Source of the DNA: JAYPAN01 sp038123715
GTDB lineage: Bacteria; Pseudomonadota; Alphaproteobacteria; RS24
Reading direction: 5' to 3'
NCBI GenBank assembly: GCA_038123715.1
Contig: JAYPAN010000003.1
Location: 54,813 to 118,812 of the forward strand
Length of the DNA stretch: 64,000 nt
The notes under the pieces are model-generated. The model ran no database searches, was not told the DNA's origin, and saw nothing but the letters and a program-made list of their open reading frames with translations. How positions within the stretch are numbered: position 1 is the first letter of the stretch; each line of letters opens with the position of its first letter. Of the stretch, positions 8,673-17,158 are shown in pieces. The position numbers and the translations under genes were made by a program.

Positions 8673-9557
8673 TCAGCTATTCGGGAGACCGAAAAACCGG
8701 CATATTTCAGGCTGCAAAACCGCCTCAATCCCCCGGCCAATATCATGCCCCATGCCCGGCACTGGCAGATATTCAGCATTTGGCACAAGCGCGGCGATTT
8801 CCTCACCGCATATATGCGGTATCAGCGCATCTTCCAGCCCATGCACCACAAAAAACGGCATATCAACCTGTTTCAGCCGTTCTACCCGACTACCATCCGA
8901 CATGGTGGCCGCAATCTGGCGGACAATGCCAGCCGGATAATAGCGCGGCGCGCATAAAGCCGCCACGCGCCACATTTCCGCCTCCGGCGTCGGATAGGCG
9001 GGACTCATATTTTCTTTGTAATTGCCGACAAGATGGGCGGTCACGGCTTCGATATCTTCAACATCAGGCGGGGCGACATCGGCGGCGCGCGGTATCGGCA
9101 TATCGCGATTGCCCGAGGCCGACATAACGCACACAATATGCTCAAACCGCGTTCGGTGCGAAAATGCCAAATGCTGCGCCACCATGCCGCCCAGCGACAT
9201 GCCAAACAAATTGGCCTTTTCAATCCCCAGCCCATCCATCAGGCCGACCACATCATCGGCCATATCATCCAGCCCGTAAGGCACCGGAAAAGAACTGCCG
9301 GCGCGCAACCCCGCCGCCAAGGCTGATAAATCCGGCACACCGGCGGCATCAAGTTTTTCGCTTTGACCAATATCGCGATTGTCGAAAATTACCACATCCA
9401 TGCCGGCTTGGCGGAAACTGTCGATAAAGGCTTGCGGCCATTGAACCATTTGCGAGCCAAGCCCGCGCACCAGAATAAGCGGCACACTGCGCTGCGGCGC
9501 ACGCCCCGGAAATATCTCATAGGCCAGTTGCAAGCCATTTGCCTGAATATGCGCCAT
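8673..9557 (-). CDS. Alpha/beta-hydrolase fold protein
   Basis: A 294-residue protein. The start at 9557 follows GGGGAGGG at good spacing. Visible features are an oxyanion-hole region (LILVRGLGSQMVQW), NRDIGQS, the nucleophile elbow GMSLGG, an acid after VHGLEDALIPH, and the catalytic His in VPGMGHDIG. This is the usual Ser-Asp-His set of esterases and lactonases. It follows the thiolase-type gene on the same strand (66 bp upstream of it), so the two may be linked, but the substrate cannot be read from sequence. Confidence 0.85.
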   Translation of the reverse strand: MAHIQANGLQLAYEIFPGRAPQRSVPLILVRGLGSQMVQWPQAFIDSFRQAGMDVVIFDNRDIGQSEKLDAAGVPDLSALAAGLRAGSSFPVPYGLDDMADDVVGLMDGLGIEKANLFGMSLGGMVAQHLAFSHRTRFEHIVCVMSASGNRDMPIPRAADVAPPDVEDIEAVTAHLVGNYKENMSPAYPTPEAEMWRVAALCAPRYYPAGIVRQIAATMSDGSRVERLKQVDMPFFVVHGLEDALIPHICGEEIAALVPNAEYLPVPGMGHDIGRGIEAVLQPEICRFFGLPNS

Positions 9558-9733
9558 TATGCGCCCTCCCCGCTTCACGCCCTCACAGTTTAGTCGGTGC
9601 GCTTTTGTTCGCCCGCTTTAATCTATATGGCAATCAGTCTATACTTCTTGCCATTGTGACGACAACCATCTATTGGCAGTCGGCTAAAGGACGGGCCAGC
9701 GCGCCGATTTCCGACGGATAATTGTGACATTTC

Positions 9734-11413
9734 ATGCAACGCATTTTTTCGGCTCTTGAAGATACGCCCTTTGACGTGGCGATTATTGGCGGCGGGGCGA
9801 CCGGTGTGGCGATTGCGCTGGATTGCGCCCTGCGCGGGTTGAAAACGGCGCTGGTCGAAAAAGGCGATTTCTCTGCCGCCACTTCGGCTGCCTCTTCCAA
9901 ACTCATGCATGGCGGCTTGCGCTATCTGGCCAATGGCGAGATTGGCCTTGTCCGCGAGGGCTTGCACGAAAGAGGCATTTGGCAGCGTATTGCCAAACAT
10001 TTGGTGCGTCCTCTGCCTTTTGTTTTGCCGACCTATCAACCTTTCATGCAAAGCCGCAATGCCATGCGGCTTGGGCTGACCGCCTATGATTGGCTGGCCG
10101 TTGGCCGCAATTTCGGGGCGGATAGTATGCAGCGCATGCCCGGCCACCGCGCAATAAATACCGCTCAGACAATGGGGCTGATGCCGGGGTTGGACAGGGA
10201 TGGCATTAACGGGCCGATAACCGGCGGCATGATTTATCACGATGCGCAAATGCTGTCGCCGGAACGTCTTTGTCTGGCGATGGTGCGAAGCGCGGTCAAT
10301 GCCGGCGCGGTGGCGGTCAATTATGCCGCAGCGCAAGATTTTACGGTCACTGACAATAAAATCGAGACGGTTACGGTCAAAGACATGACAAACGGCAAAA
10401 AGGCAAGGCTGCGCGCCAGCGTTTTTGTCAATGCTGCCGGGCCGTGGGCCGATGGGCTAATGCAGCAGGCCACAAAAGCGCCGCCTCCGAAAAAACTGGT
10501 GCGCTCAAAGGGTATTCATTTTCTCACCCGCGATATTACCCGTGGCACGGCGCTGGCCATGCCGGTGGATGGCGAACATTTATTTGTTCTGCCCTGGCAG
10601 GGGATGAGCCTGTTTGCGACCACCGATACGGCCTATCCGGGCGACCCGGATAAAGTTGCGGTAGGCGATGACGATATTGCCGCGCTGCTCGGCAAGGCAC
10701 AAAAGGCGCTGCCGCGTCTTGGCCTGACCCGCAAGGATATTGTCTATGCCTATGCCGGTCTGCGCCCGCTTGTCGCTGACCCGGCAGATGCAAAGCCCGA
10801 TGGCGCGGAGACAGCAACTTACGGGTTAAGCCGTGGGGCGGAGATTCTTGACCATAAAGCGCATGGCGGGCCGGAAGGTCTGATTTCGGCGCTGGGCGGC
10901 AAATGGACAACGGCGCGGCGTCTAGCCGAGCAGGTGACTGATGCCGTGTTCCGGCATTTGCAGCGCCCGACCCCGACTTGCCGCACCGGTGCGACGCTTT
11001 TGGCCTGCTGCCCACCGCGCAGCCTGGCCGATTTTATGGACGATATGCGCGAAAGTTTTCCGCATATTGGACATGGCGACATTGACGCGCTGTCTCGGCT
11101 TTACGGCACAATGCTGCCCGATATGATGGCGATGGACACAAGCGGGCTGGAAGCCTTGCGCGATCCGCTTTTGGCGGCGCGCACAGCTTTTGCGATGCAG
11201 CACGAAATGGCGATAAGGCTGGATGACATTGTGCGCCGCCGCCTGCATGAAGGCCAGACAGGTGCTTTATCGGCGCGCAAAATCAACGCCATTGCCGATT
11301 ATATGGCCGACCGGCAAGGCTGGTCGGAGGCTGAAAAAGCCAAACAGCTCAAACAGACGCAAAAAGCACTGGCGCTGCCACCGGCGCGGCGCAAAGGCAA
11401 AGCCGACAGCTAG
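9734..11413 (+). CDS. glpD: Glycerol-3-phosphate dehydrogenase, FAD-dependent
   Basis: A 559-residue protein of normal GlpD length. The N-terminal dinucleotide fold is VAIIGGGATGVAIALDCALRG, followed by the family signature SSKLMHGGLRYL. KGIHFL, YAYAGLRPLV and GGKWTTARRLAEQV match the DAO-family core and C-terminal domain. It oxidises glycerol-3-phosphate to dihydroxyacetone phosphate at the inner membrane and passes electrons to quinone. No glpF, glpK or glpR is adjacent. The stop overlaps the stop of the convergent ligase gene in a shared CTAG. Confidence 0.93.
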   Translation: MQRIFSALEDTPFDVAIIGGGATGVAIALDCALRGLKTALVEKGDFSAATSAASSKLMHGGLRYLANGEIGLVREGLHERGIWQRIAKHLVRPLPFVLPTYQPFMQSRNAMRLGLTAYDWLAVGRNFGADSMQRMPGHRAINTAQTMGLMPGLDRDGINGPITGGMIYHDAQMLSPERLCLAMVRSAVNAGAVAVNYAAAQDFTVTDNKIETVTVKDMTNGKKARLRASVFVNAAGPWADGLMQQATKAPPPKKLVRSKGIHFLTRDITRGTALAMPVDGEHLFVLPWQGMSLFATTDTAYPGDPDKVAVGDDDIAALLGKAQKALPRLGLTRKDIVYAYAGLRPLVADPADAKPDGAETATYGLSRGAEILDHKAHGGPEGLISALGGKWTTARRLAEQVTDAVFRHLQRPTPTCRTGATLLACCPPRSLADFMDDMRESFPHIGHGDIDALSRLYGTMLPDMMAMDTSGLEALRDPLLAARTAFAMQHEMAIRLDDIVRRRLHEGQTGALSARKINAIADYMADRQGWSEAEKAKQLKQTQKALALPPARRKGKADS

Positions 11414-12963
11414 CCGACGCGGCGTTCATGCCCCTCCCAATACGGGTCGCGCAATTCGCGGCGCAAAATCTTGCCCGACGGGTTGCGCGGCAGGGCTTCG
11501 ACAAAATCAACCGATTTCGGCAATTTATATCCGGCAATGCGCTCGCGGGCGAAGGCAATAATTTCTTCCGCACTCACAGACGCACCGGGCGCAGGCACGA
11601 CACAGGCTTTGACCGCCTCGCCCCATTTTTCATCCGGCACACCAATCACCGCCACATCGGCGATTTCAGGATGGGCAAACAGCGCATTTTCGACTTCCGC
11701 CGGATAGACATTCTCGCCGCCCGATACAATCATATCTTTCACTCGGTCATGGATAAACACATAGCCTTCATCATCAAAGAAACCGGCATCGCCGGAATAA
11801 AACCAGCCATCAACAACCGCTTCGCCGGTCGCCTCCGGCCGATTCCAATAGCCTTTCATATTGCTGGCGGCGCGCATGATAATTTCACCCACTTCGCCCT
11901 GCGGCATATCTTGGCCGTTTTCGTCAACAATGCGAATTTCAACGCCCATATTGGGCTTGCCGCAAGAGCGCAATTTACCGCGCGCCGGGTCATGGTCTTC
12001 AGGCGGCAAATGCGTGCCGCAACCGGTCGTTTCAGTCAGCCCGTAAACCTGCACAAAATCGCAAGTAAACACTTTGGCCGCACTGACCAGCAAATCTTCG
12101 GCAATCGGCGAAGCGCCGTAAATCACCTGCCGCACGCTGGAGACATCAATATCGGCGATATTGGGCTGTTGCATGACAAACAGAATAACCGCAGGCACCA
12201 TAAACAGAATGGTCACTTTTTCTTCCTCAACCAATCGCAAAATCTCGGCCGGATTCACCTCCGGCAGCACGGTGACTTTGCTGCCATTGACCAGACCGAT
12301 AAGCCCGACATTGACACCGGCAATGTGAAATAGCGGCATGCACAGCAGAACATGGTCATCAGCCTGCCAATTGCCCCATTGCGAATTGGCCTGGTGCAAC
12401 GCGCTGCCCATATTGGTATTGGTCAATTGCACGCCCTTTGGGTGGCCGGTTGTGCCGGATGTGTAAAGCTGGATAAAATCATCATCCGGCTGGTAATCAT
12501 GATTGGGCGGGGTCGCTTCATGGGCGGCGCGCCAAATGTCGAAACTTTCCCAGTCATTATGCCCGCCATCCATCGCAATCACCCGACGCACAGTCGGGCA
12601 ATCGGCCAAAATCGTTTCAATCAGCGGCACAAAATCCTTGCCGACAAAGACCAGTTCGGCCGAGGCATCATTCAGCACATAGGCGACTTCCGGCCCGGCG
12701 AGGCGCGAATTGACCCCAACCAAAACGCTGCGAACTTTTTGCGCCCCCAATAACAGGCTGAAATAGCTGTCGGAATTGGCTCCCATAAAAGCAATCCGGC
12801 TGTCCGGCGCAATACCTTCACCCAACAGCCCCTGCGCGACCTGGTTGGCCTGGCTGTCAAGTTCGCCATAGCTGGTTTCGCGCCCGTTAAATACCAGCGC
12901 CGTGCGCCCGCCATTGTCGCGCGCTTGTGCTTCCAACGCCTTTACCAAAATAAAATCTGTCAT
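11410..12963 (-). CDS. AMP-forming acyl-CoA synthetase (fatty-acid CoA ligase type)
   Basis: A 517-residue member of the ANL superfamily. The P-loop-like LYTSGTTGHPKGVQL, YGLTETTG, FYSGDAGFFDDEGYVF, the hinge DRVKDMIVSGGENVYPAEVE and the C-terminal catalytic Lys in NPSGKILRREL are all present, so it should be active. It adenylates a carboxylic acid and transfers it to CoA. Chain length cannot be told. It stands alone on the minus strand; its final codon shares CTAG with glpD. Confidence 0.9.
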   Translation of the reverse strand: MTDFILVKALEAQARDNGGRTALVFNGRETSYGELDSQANQVAQGLLGEGIAPDSRIAFMGANSDSYFSLLLGAQKVRSVLVGVNSRLAGPEVAYVLNDASAELVFVGKDFVPLIETILADCPTVRRVIAMDGGHNDWESFDIWRAAHEATPPNHDYQPDDDFIQLYTSGTTGHPKGVQLTNTNMGSALHQANSQWGNWQADDHVLLCMPLFHIAGVNVGLIGLVNGSKVTVLPEVNPAEILRLVEEEKVTILFMVPAVILFVMQQPNIADIDVSSVRQVIYGASPIAEDLLVSAAKVFTCDFVQVYGLTETTGCGTHLPPEDHDPARGKLRSCGKPNMGVEIRIVDENGQDMPQGEVGEIIMRAASNMKGYWNRPEATGEAVVDGWFYSGDAGFFDDEGYVFIHDRVKDMIVSGGENVYPAEVENALFAHPEIADVAVIGVPDEKWGEAVKACVVPAPGASVSAEEIIAFARERIAGYKLPKSVDFVEALPRNPSGKILRRELRDPYWEGHERRVG

Positions 12964-13060
12964 CAGAGCCTCCCTCTTTATCCTGCAAAGTTTATCGTGA
13001 GATAAAGCTATGTAAAGCCCGCGTTTGCGCTTAAGCTGTAAGACACAGATGGAGGGGAAA

Positions 13061-14050
13061 ATGAGTCTGGCGCATCCAAAATTTGCCTATACTAAAGGTC
13101 TGCATCAAATTGGCGACGGCGCCTATGCTTGGCTGCAACCCGATGGCGGCTGGGGCTGGTCGAATTCCGGCCTGATAGTTGATGACGACCAGGCTTTGGT
13201 GGTGGACACACTGTTTGACGTGCCGCTGACCCAAGACATGCTGGCCGCCTATGCCGATGCCGAAAGCGCCGCCAAGCAGGTCAATAAAGTGATTAACACC
13301 CACCATAATGGTGACCACTGCAATGGCAATTGCTGTTGCCCGGACGCGCAAATCATTGCCCATCGCGCCACGGCAGAGCATATGGCGGCAGAGCCACCGG
13401 CGCTGGTGCAGGGCTTTTTGGACGCCGCGCCGGAACTGGGCGATTTGGGCAAATATATTGAAAGCTGCTTTGGCCCGTTTGACTTCAAATCAGTGACGCA
13501 AAAAATGCCCGACACGCTGATTGACGGCGACACCACCATTAAACTGGGCGACAAGGATATTCATTTGTTGCATGTCGGCCCCGCCCATACGCCGGGCGAC
13601 ACGCTGGTGCATGTGCCAGCAGACCGCACGGTTTATACGGGCGATATTCTGTTCATTGGCGGCCACCCGATTATCTGGGAAGGGCCGGTGCAGAACTGGA
13701 TTGACGCTTGCGACAAAATTATCGCTATGGATGTGGAGACGATTGTGCCGGGGCATGGGCCTATCACCACGCGCGCCGGGGTGGAGGAAGTGCGGCATTA
13801 TCTGGTCACCATCCGCAATGAGGCGCGGCGGCGCTATGAGGCGGGCATGACTTATAAAGAAGCCGCTTTTGACATTGCGCTGGGCGTGTTTGACGATTGG
13901 GGCGACCGCGAACGCATCATTGTCAATTGCGCCACGCTGTTCCATGAATTTGGCGTGCAGGAACGCCCTGAAATCGCTGAATTATTTGCCGGTATGGCCG
14001 AATATGCGACAGCCCGCCCGCAAGCTCCGAATACGGCCATATTGTCCTGA
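13061..14050 (+). CDS. Metallo-beta-lactamase-fold hydrolase, variant metal motif
   Basis: A 329-residue protein. GGAGGGG lies directly before the chosen ATG, whereas the in-frame start 12 codons earlier lacks an RBS. The MBL fold is clear: GLIVDDDQALVVDT, the metal loop NTHHNGDHCNGN (residues 79-90), VGPAHTPGDTLVH, YTGDILFIGGHP and VPGHGP. In the usual HxHxDH motif the second His is Asn83 (H81-H-N-G-D85-H86), as in the known THxNGDH subgroup. A Cys-rich stretch (NCCCPD) follows. It is followed 45 bp later by a TusA-like gene. The substrate is unknown. Confidence 0.85.
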   Translation: MSLAHPKFAYTKGLHQIGDGAYAWLQPDGGWGWSNSGLIVDDDQALVVDTLFDVPLTQDMLAAYADAESAAKQVNKVINTHHNGDHCNGNCCCPDAQIIAHRATAEHMAAEPPALVQGFLDAAPELGDLGKYIESCFGPFDFKSVTQKMPDTLIDGDTTIKLGDKDIHLLHVGPAHTPGDTLVHVPADRTVYTGDILFIGGHPIIWEGPVQNWIDACDKIIAMDVETIVPGHGPITTRAGVEEVRHYLVTIRNEARRRYEAGMTYKEAAFDIALGVFDDWGDRERIIVNCATLFHEFGVQERPEIAELFAGMAEYATARPQAPNTAILS

Positions 14051-14099
14051 TAACACTGCTTGATAACACTGCCTGATGACATTAACTGATACGACATGA
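14048..14099 (+). repeat. 13-bp tandem repeat starting at a stop codon
   Basis: Four consecutive 13-bp units, each beginning TGAT, start exactly at the TGA stop of the MBL-fold gene. The first two (TGATAACACTGCT and TGATAACACTGCC) differ by one base; the third and fourth are progressively degraded. The last unit overlaps the ATG of the TusA-like gene at 14096. Confidence 0.6.
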
Positions 14100-14341
14100 C
14101 CGTCATTGACGCCACCGGGCTGAACTGCCCCATGCCGGTTTTACGCCTGCAAGCCGCTTTGCGCGATTGTCCGGCACAAAGCCATCTTACCCTGCACGCC
14201 ACCGACCCGATGGCGCAAATTGATGTGCCGCATTTTGCCGGTCAGCACGGCCATGTTATCGTCGCGGCGCGCCAGCATAAGGGGGCAGGCCCCGGTGGTG
14301 CAGATTTATATATTTTCGAGATAGAAAAAGCCGCCGATTAA
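14096..14341 (+). CDS. tusA: TusA/SirA-family sulfur carrier protein
   Basis: An 81-residue protein. The family signature GLNCPMPVLRLQAAL with the sulfur-carrying Cys10 (CPxP) is at the N-terminus. The remainder gives a small two-layer alpha/beta fold, and DPMAQIDVPHFAGQHGH matches the conserved DP segment. It likely carries persulfide sulfur for tRNA thiolation or other sulfur transfer. The gene name is by similarity; YedF-type relatives look alike. Its stop shares TTAA with the convergent ArsC-like gene. Confidence 0.85.
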   Translation: MTVIDATGLNCPMPVLRLQAALRDCPAQSHLTLHATDPMAQIDVPHFAGQHGHVIVAARQHKGAGPGGADLYIFEIEKAAD

Positions 14342-14685
14342 CCGGCCAGAATATCCTGCACTTGCGCGGTAAATCCAACCGTCACCGTGCCGTCTTTTTC
14401 GCAGACCGGGCGTTTGACCAGCGTCGGATTGTCCAGCATCAAAGCGGTCAAATGCGCCACATCATTATTCGCCTTGTCAGTATCCGACAGCTTGCGCCAA
14501 CTTGTGCCGCGCCGGTTGAGCAAAACATCCATGTCAACATGCGCCAGCCAATAGGCCAGTTTTTGGGCATCCAGCCCATCCTTGCGGAAATCATGGAACA
14601 CATGGTCAATGCCCTGCGCGTCCAGCCATTTGCGGGCTTTCTTGACCGTGTCGCAATTGGGGATGCCGTAAAGGGTAACAGTCAT
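14338..14685 (-). CDS. ArsC/Spx-family protein (YffB-like)
   Basis: A 115-residue protein. It starts MTVTLYGIPNCDTVKKARKWL, with a single N-terminal Cys in the IPNCDT motif of the YffB/Spx/ArsC group, and contains RRGTSWRKL and NPTLVKRPV, the ArsC-family Arg-containing loop. It probably acts as a glutathione-dependent thiol reductase or regulator; an arsenate reductase role is not supported by any ars context. The start at 14685 is chosen because residues upstream do not fit the family. It lies 40 bp downstream of coq4 on the same strand. Confidence 0.85.
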   Translation of the reverse strand: MTVTLYGIPNCDTVKKARKWLDAQGIDHVFHDFRKDGLDAQKLAYWLAHVDMDVLLNRRGTSWRKLSDTDKANNDVAHLTALMLDNPTLVKRPVCEKDGTVTVGFTAQVQDILAG

Positions 14686-14725
14686 GACAAGTCTGGTATA
14701 TTGCGTTTGGCCTGACCGCGCCGGC

Positions 14726-15454
14726 TTATTCGGCAGGCAGGCCAGCGGTTTGCAAATCGGCAGCGCTGGCAATGACGGCGCGATATTTGTCGGGTCGGGC
14801 AAAGCCCAGCTCGGCACGCACTTCATTTAGCGGGCGCGGCAGCAATTCCTCCCAATGGGCGGCAGGCAGCCATTGGCCTTTTTTGCCGCGCCGGAAACCC
14901 TCACGCAAGGCCGCGCCAATTTTCAATTCCGGCGACTCCTTGCGCGCCACATAATAGCCCATGGCGATAATCATCAAAATGCCGGGATTGCCCAATTGCC
15001 GCCATGTCACAGCCAGCAGCGACAATTCACCAAGCGGGTCGCGGCCATAACCGGTTACAACATGCCATAAATCATGGGCATCGCGTTGGCGGTCATGAAA
15101 AATAACCTGCTCCGGCGTCATTTCGCGGGTTTCTTCGCGTCCCTCAACGCTGGCATCCACCAGCCCATCAGCAGAGATTTGCTCCAGCTCGGTGAAACGG
15201 TGATAGGCACGCCCCAGCGAGCCTTCCGGCATGGCAGCCAGCGCCTCGCGATCCATCAAATGCGCCATTAGCGGGCGGTCAGCCGATAATATCGCCTTGG
15301 CGGTCGCCGCTTTTTGGAAGCGTCGCCAAGACCGCAAGCCAGAATTGCCAGCCATTGCCTCAAGAATAATAAAGACCTGCTTGGTGTCTTCCTTGTCAGC
15401 AATCAATTTTTTCAACGCCGTCATTGCGCGGCGGAAACGACCCGGTTTGGCCAT
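14726..15454 (-). CDS. coq4: COQ4-family ubiquinone biosynthesis protein
   Basis: A 242-residue protein. AGGAG lies upstream of the chosen ATG. The hallmark metal motif HDLWH is present in QRDAHDLWHVVTGYGRD, with the family's following region LSLLAVTWRQLGNPGILMI. COQ4 homologues act in ubiquinone synthesis; eukaryotic COQ4 has been assigned ring C1 oxidative decarboxylation. Bacterial copies occur mainly in Alphaproteobacteria. A coq7 gene lies 4 kb away, consistent with an aerobic quinone pathway. Confidence 0.88.
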   Translation of the reverse strand: MAKPGRFRRAMTALKKLIADKEDTKQVFIILEAMAGNSGLRSWRRFQKAATAKAILSADRPLMAHLMDREALAAMPEGSLGRAYHRFTELEQISADGLVDASVEGREETREMTPEQVIFHDRQRDAHDLWHVVTGYGRDPLGELSLLAVTWRQLGNPGILMIIAMGYYVARKESPELKIGAALREGFRRGKKGQWLPAAHWEELLPRPLNEVRAELGFARPDKYRAVIASAADLQTAGLPAE

Positions 15455-15626
15455 GGTCTTTCTCCTATATCTGTGCCAACACTGTAATGTTTGCAAGCTG
15501 CGCTGCCAAGCGCTTTCATTGCGTCAATCTGCCTCTCATTTTTGCGCGGTCAGCAACACGCATAAACCCACTTTACTATTTGGCGCGTCCGACCCATAGT
15601 CCGTGAGCAGATTTTGGAGGAATATC

Positions 15627-15980
15627 ATGTCGGCAGAACGCATTTATCTGAATTGTCCATTTGAAGAAAAAGACGCCTGCAAAGCATTGGGCGGGCGCTG
15701 GGATGGCGATGCGCGCAAATGGTATATTACCGACGATATGGATGATGCGCCTTTTGCTCAATGGATGCAAGACGGGGTATCGGAAGACAGGCCGGAGCCG
15801 CGCAAAGCAACCGATAATGCCGACGCGCCAAGCCCGTCAGAAGGCGAACGCATCTATCTGAATTGCCCGTTTGACGAAAAAGAAGAATGTAAGGCGCTGG
15901 GCGGTCGTTGGGATGGCGATGTCAAGAAATGGTATGTGCCGCAAGGTGTGGATACCGCGCCTTTCGCCAAATGGCTCTAG
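15627..15980 (+). CDS. Protein made of two tandem DUF5710-like domains
   Basis: A 117-residue protein with GGAGG 6 nt before the ATG. Two copies of the same unit (residues about 5-48 and 75-117) share RIYLNCPF.EK..CKALGGRWDGD..KWY and are joined by a polar linker. The copies are also very alike in DNA, so the duplication looks fairly recent. DUF5710-type modules are small Trp/Cys-containing domains found in DNA-processing and unknown proteins; no function is assigned. It is followed by a strong hairpin. Confidence 0.75.
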   Translation: MSAERIYLNCPFEEKDACKALGGRWDGDARKWYITDDMDDAPFAQWMQDGVSEDRPEPRKATDNADAPSPSEGERIYLNCPFDEKEECKALGGRWDGDVKKWYVPQGVDTAPFAKWL

Positions 15981-16050
15981 CATCTCTGCCCGCCGACTTG
16001 CTCAATTTCCGGCAAATGCGGCTGACAGTGGCAGAAGATTTAACATAGAA

Positions 16051-16082
16051 GATTTGGGGGAACAAATCTGCTCCCCCAAATC
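16051..16082. terminator. Strong hairpin between convergent genes
   Basis: A perfect 11-bp inverted repeat, GATTTGGGGGA / TCCCCCAAATC, with a 10-nt loop. It sits between the stop of the DUF5710 gene (15980) and the stop of the convergent membrane-protein gene (16098). No T-run follows on either strand, so it is either a bidirectional terminator of weak type or an RNA 3'-end stabiliser. Confidence 0.6.
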
Positions 16083-16097
16083 ATGCAATGCTGGCAG

Positions 16098-16520
16098 TTA
16101 CTGTTTTTTAGGCATCCAGATGGAAGCCAAAATCATAGCCAGAATAATCAAATCAAACAGAATAAGACCCGGGCCGGGCGCGGTTACAGGGTCAACTGAC
16201 GCGAAATTGGCGACAAATTGCTGGACGCCTGCGCTCAGCTCCATGCCGTTTTCACTCAGCTGTTTAAAATTATTCGCTGTGTTTGCGCGAAGGCCGAAAT
16301 AGGCCGCCTGCCAGTAATAGGCGCCGGCCACGACGAGGACACCAAATCCGGTGCCAAGAACCTTGGCCACCATATTATCTTCCTCTGAATTGCGGATATT
16401 ATTAGCAATCCGCAATGCCAGCCATATCAACAATATGCTGCCAATGCTACGCAAGGCAAAAGCAATGCTTAACGTGCCAAAAACTGACAGCCCTTGTAAT
16501 TCCATCATTTGAGCGTCCAT
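16098..16520 (-). CDS. Membrane protein, unknown function
   Basis: A 140-residue protein. GGAGGG lies 7 nt before the chosen ATG. Three membrane segments are visible, at about 11-38, 52-76 and 116-136, with an extra-membrane stretch between the second and third. No enzyme motif is seen. It starts 18 bp after the small secreted-protein gene upstream, so the two may be co-transcribed. Not recognised. Confidence 0.6.
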   Translation of the reverse strand: MDAQMMELQGLSVFGTLSIAFALRSIGSILLIWLALRIANNIRNSEEDNMVAKVLGTGFGVLVVAGAYYWQAAYFGLRANTANNFKQLSENGMELSAGVQQFVANFASVDPVTAPGPGLILFDLIILAMILASIWMPKKQ

Positions 16521-16538
16521 GAGATTTCCCTCCATCAA

Positions 16539-16910
16539 TTAATCTGCCGGCAAGATTGGAAGCATCTTGCCCGAAAACATTAGAGAGGATTCGGTCGGCA
16601 TCTGCCCCAAATCTTTTGTGACTTTGCCAATAGGCCAGAAAATGCCCTGCACTTGGCAAAGGCCGCCTGCCTTGCAGGGATTGGCTTCCATCGGCATCAT
16701 TTTGGTGCAGGCTCCAGACCCCAAATCTGCCTTTTTCCCGAATTGGTTTTGGCAATAAAACCGCACAAGGCTGTCGGCTATATCTCTTCCATCATAGCGG
16801 TAGGAAACTGATATTTTGTCGCCGAGAAAACTCAAATGAATTGCCGCATCAATATCGCGCGCCCAAACAGGCGGTGCAAACAGCAAGGCAAGGATTGTCA
16901 CAAGGCGCAT
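16539..16910 (-). CDS. Small secreted protein with paired cysteines, unknown function
   Basis: A 123-residue protein. The N-terminus MRLVTILALLFAPPVWA is a signal peptide, probably cut before RDID. The mature part has four Cys (RFYCQNQ, SGACTK, ANPCKAGGLCQV), likely forming disulphides in the periplasm. AGGG lies 9 nt upstream; an ATG two codons earlier (16916) is also possible. It precedes the membrane-protein gene by 18 bp. Not recognised. Confidence 0.6.
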   Translation of the reverse strand: MRLVTILALLFAPPVWARDIDAAIHLSFLGDKISVSYRYDGRDIADSLVRFYCQNQFGKKADLGSGACTKMMPMEANPCKAGGLCQVQGIFWPIGKVTKDLGQMPTESSLMFSGKMLPILPAD

Positions 16911-16964
16911 TAGCATTTCCCTGTTGACGCAAATCAGGCCGACCCGCATGACAATCGGTGAATA

Positions 16965-17015
16965 AAAGAGAAGATAAAGAGGGGAGATGGCGCCCAATCA
17001 GCACCATCTCCTCTC
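16965..17015 (-). terminator. Rho-independent terminator
   Basis: Reading the minus strand, GAGAGGAGATGG pairs with CCATCTCCCCTC (12 bp with one G-T pair) around a 13-nt loop, followed by a T-rich tail (TTTATCTTCTCTTTTATT). It lies 15 bp beyond the TAG at 17030-17032 that ends the coding-like extension of the secreted protein gene upstream, and about 145 bp beyond that gene's annotated TAA. Confidence 0.75.
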
Positions 17016-17029
17016 CGATTAAGCGCGCT

Positions 17030-17158
17030 CTACCGCAGTGTGTTCAAATCAAATGGCCCTTGGAAAACAATGTTTTCAACCATGCCAATGGCACGAATTT
17101 GGCGCACACTATCCAAATCTTTTCGCATATCCTGATAATGTTCGGAACTCAAATAGCT
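17030..17158 (-). other. Coding-like in-frame extension after a stop codon
   Basis: Directly after the TAA at 17159-17161, the same frame continues for 42 sense codons to a TAG. The conceptual peptide reads like ordinary protein: it begins SYLSSEHYQDMRKDLDS and ends FQGPFDLNTLR, with amphipathic helix character and normal codon use. The terminator hairpin begins only 15 bp past the TAG, which suggests this was, or is, the true end of the gene. A nonsense mutation, a sequencing error or readthrough would each explain it. Confidence 0.65.

Noticed and set aside
8043..8957. 304-codon plus-strand frame opposite the thiolase and hydrolase genes
   Set aside because: Antisense shadow of two well-supported genes; no recognisable domain or RBS.
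9623..10336. 237-codon minus-strand frame opposite glpD
   Set aside because: Antisense to the conserved GlpD FAD domain; no family similarity seen.
11428..12333. 301-codon plus-strand frame opposite the acyl-CoA synthetase gene
   Set aside because: Antisense shadow, rich in Asn/His/Phe/Arg, with no motif.
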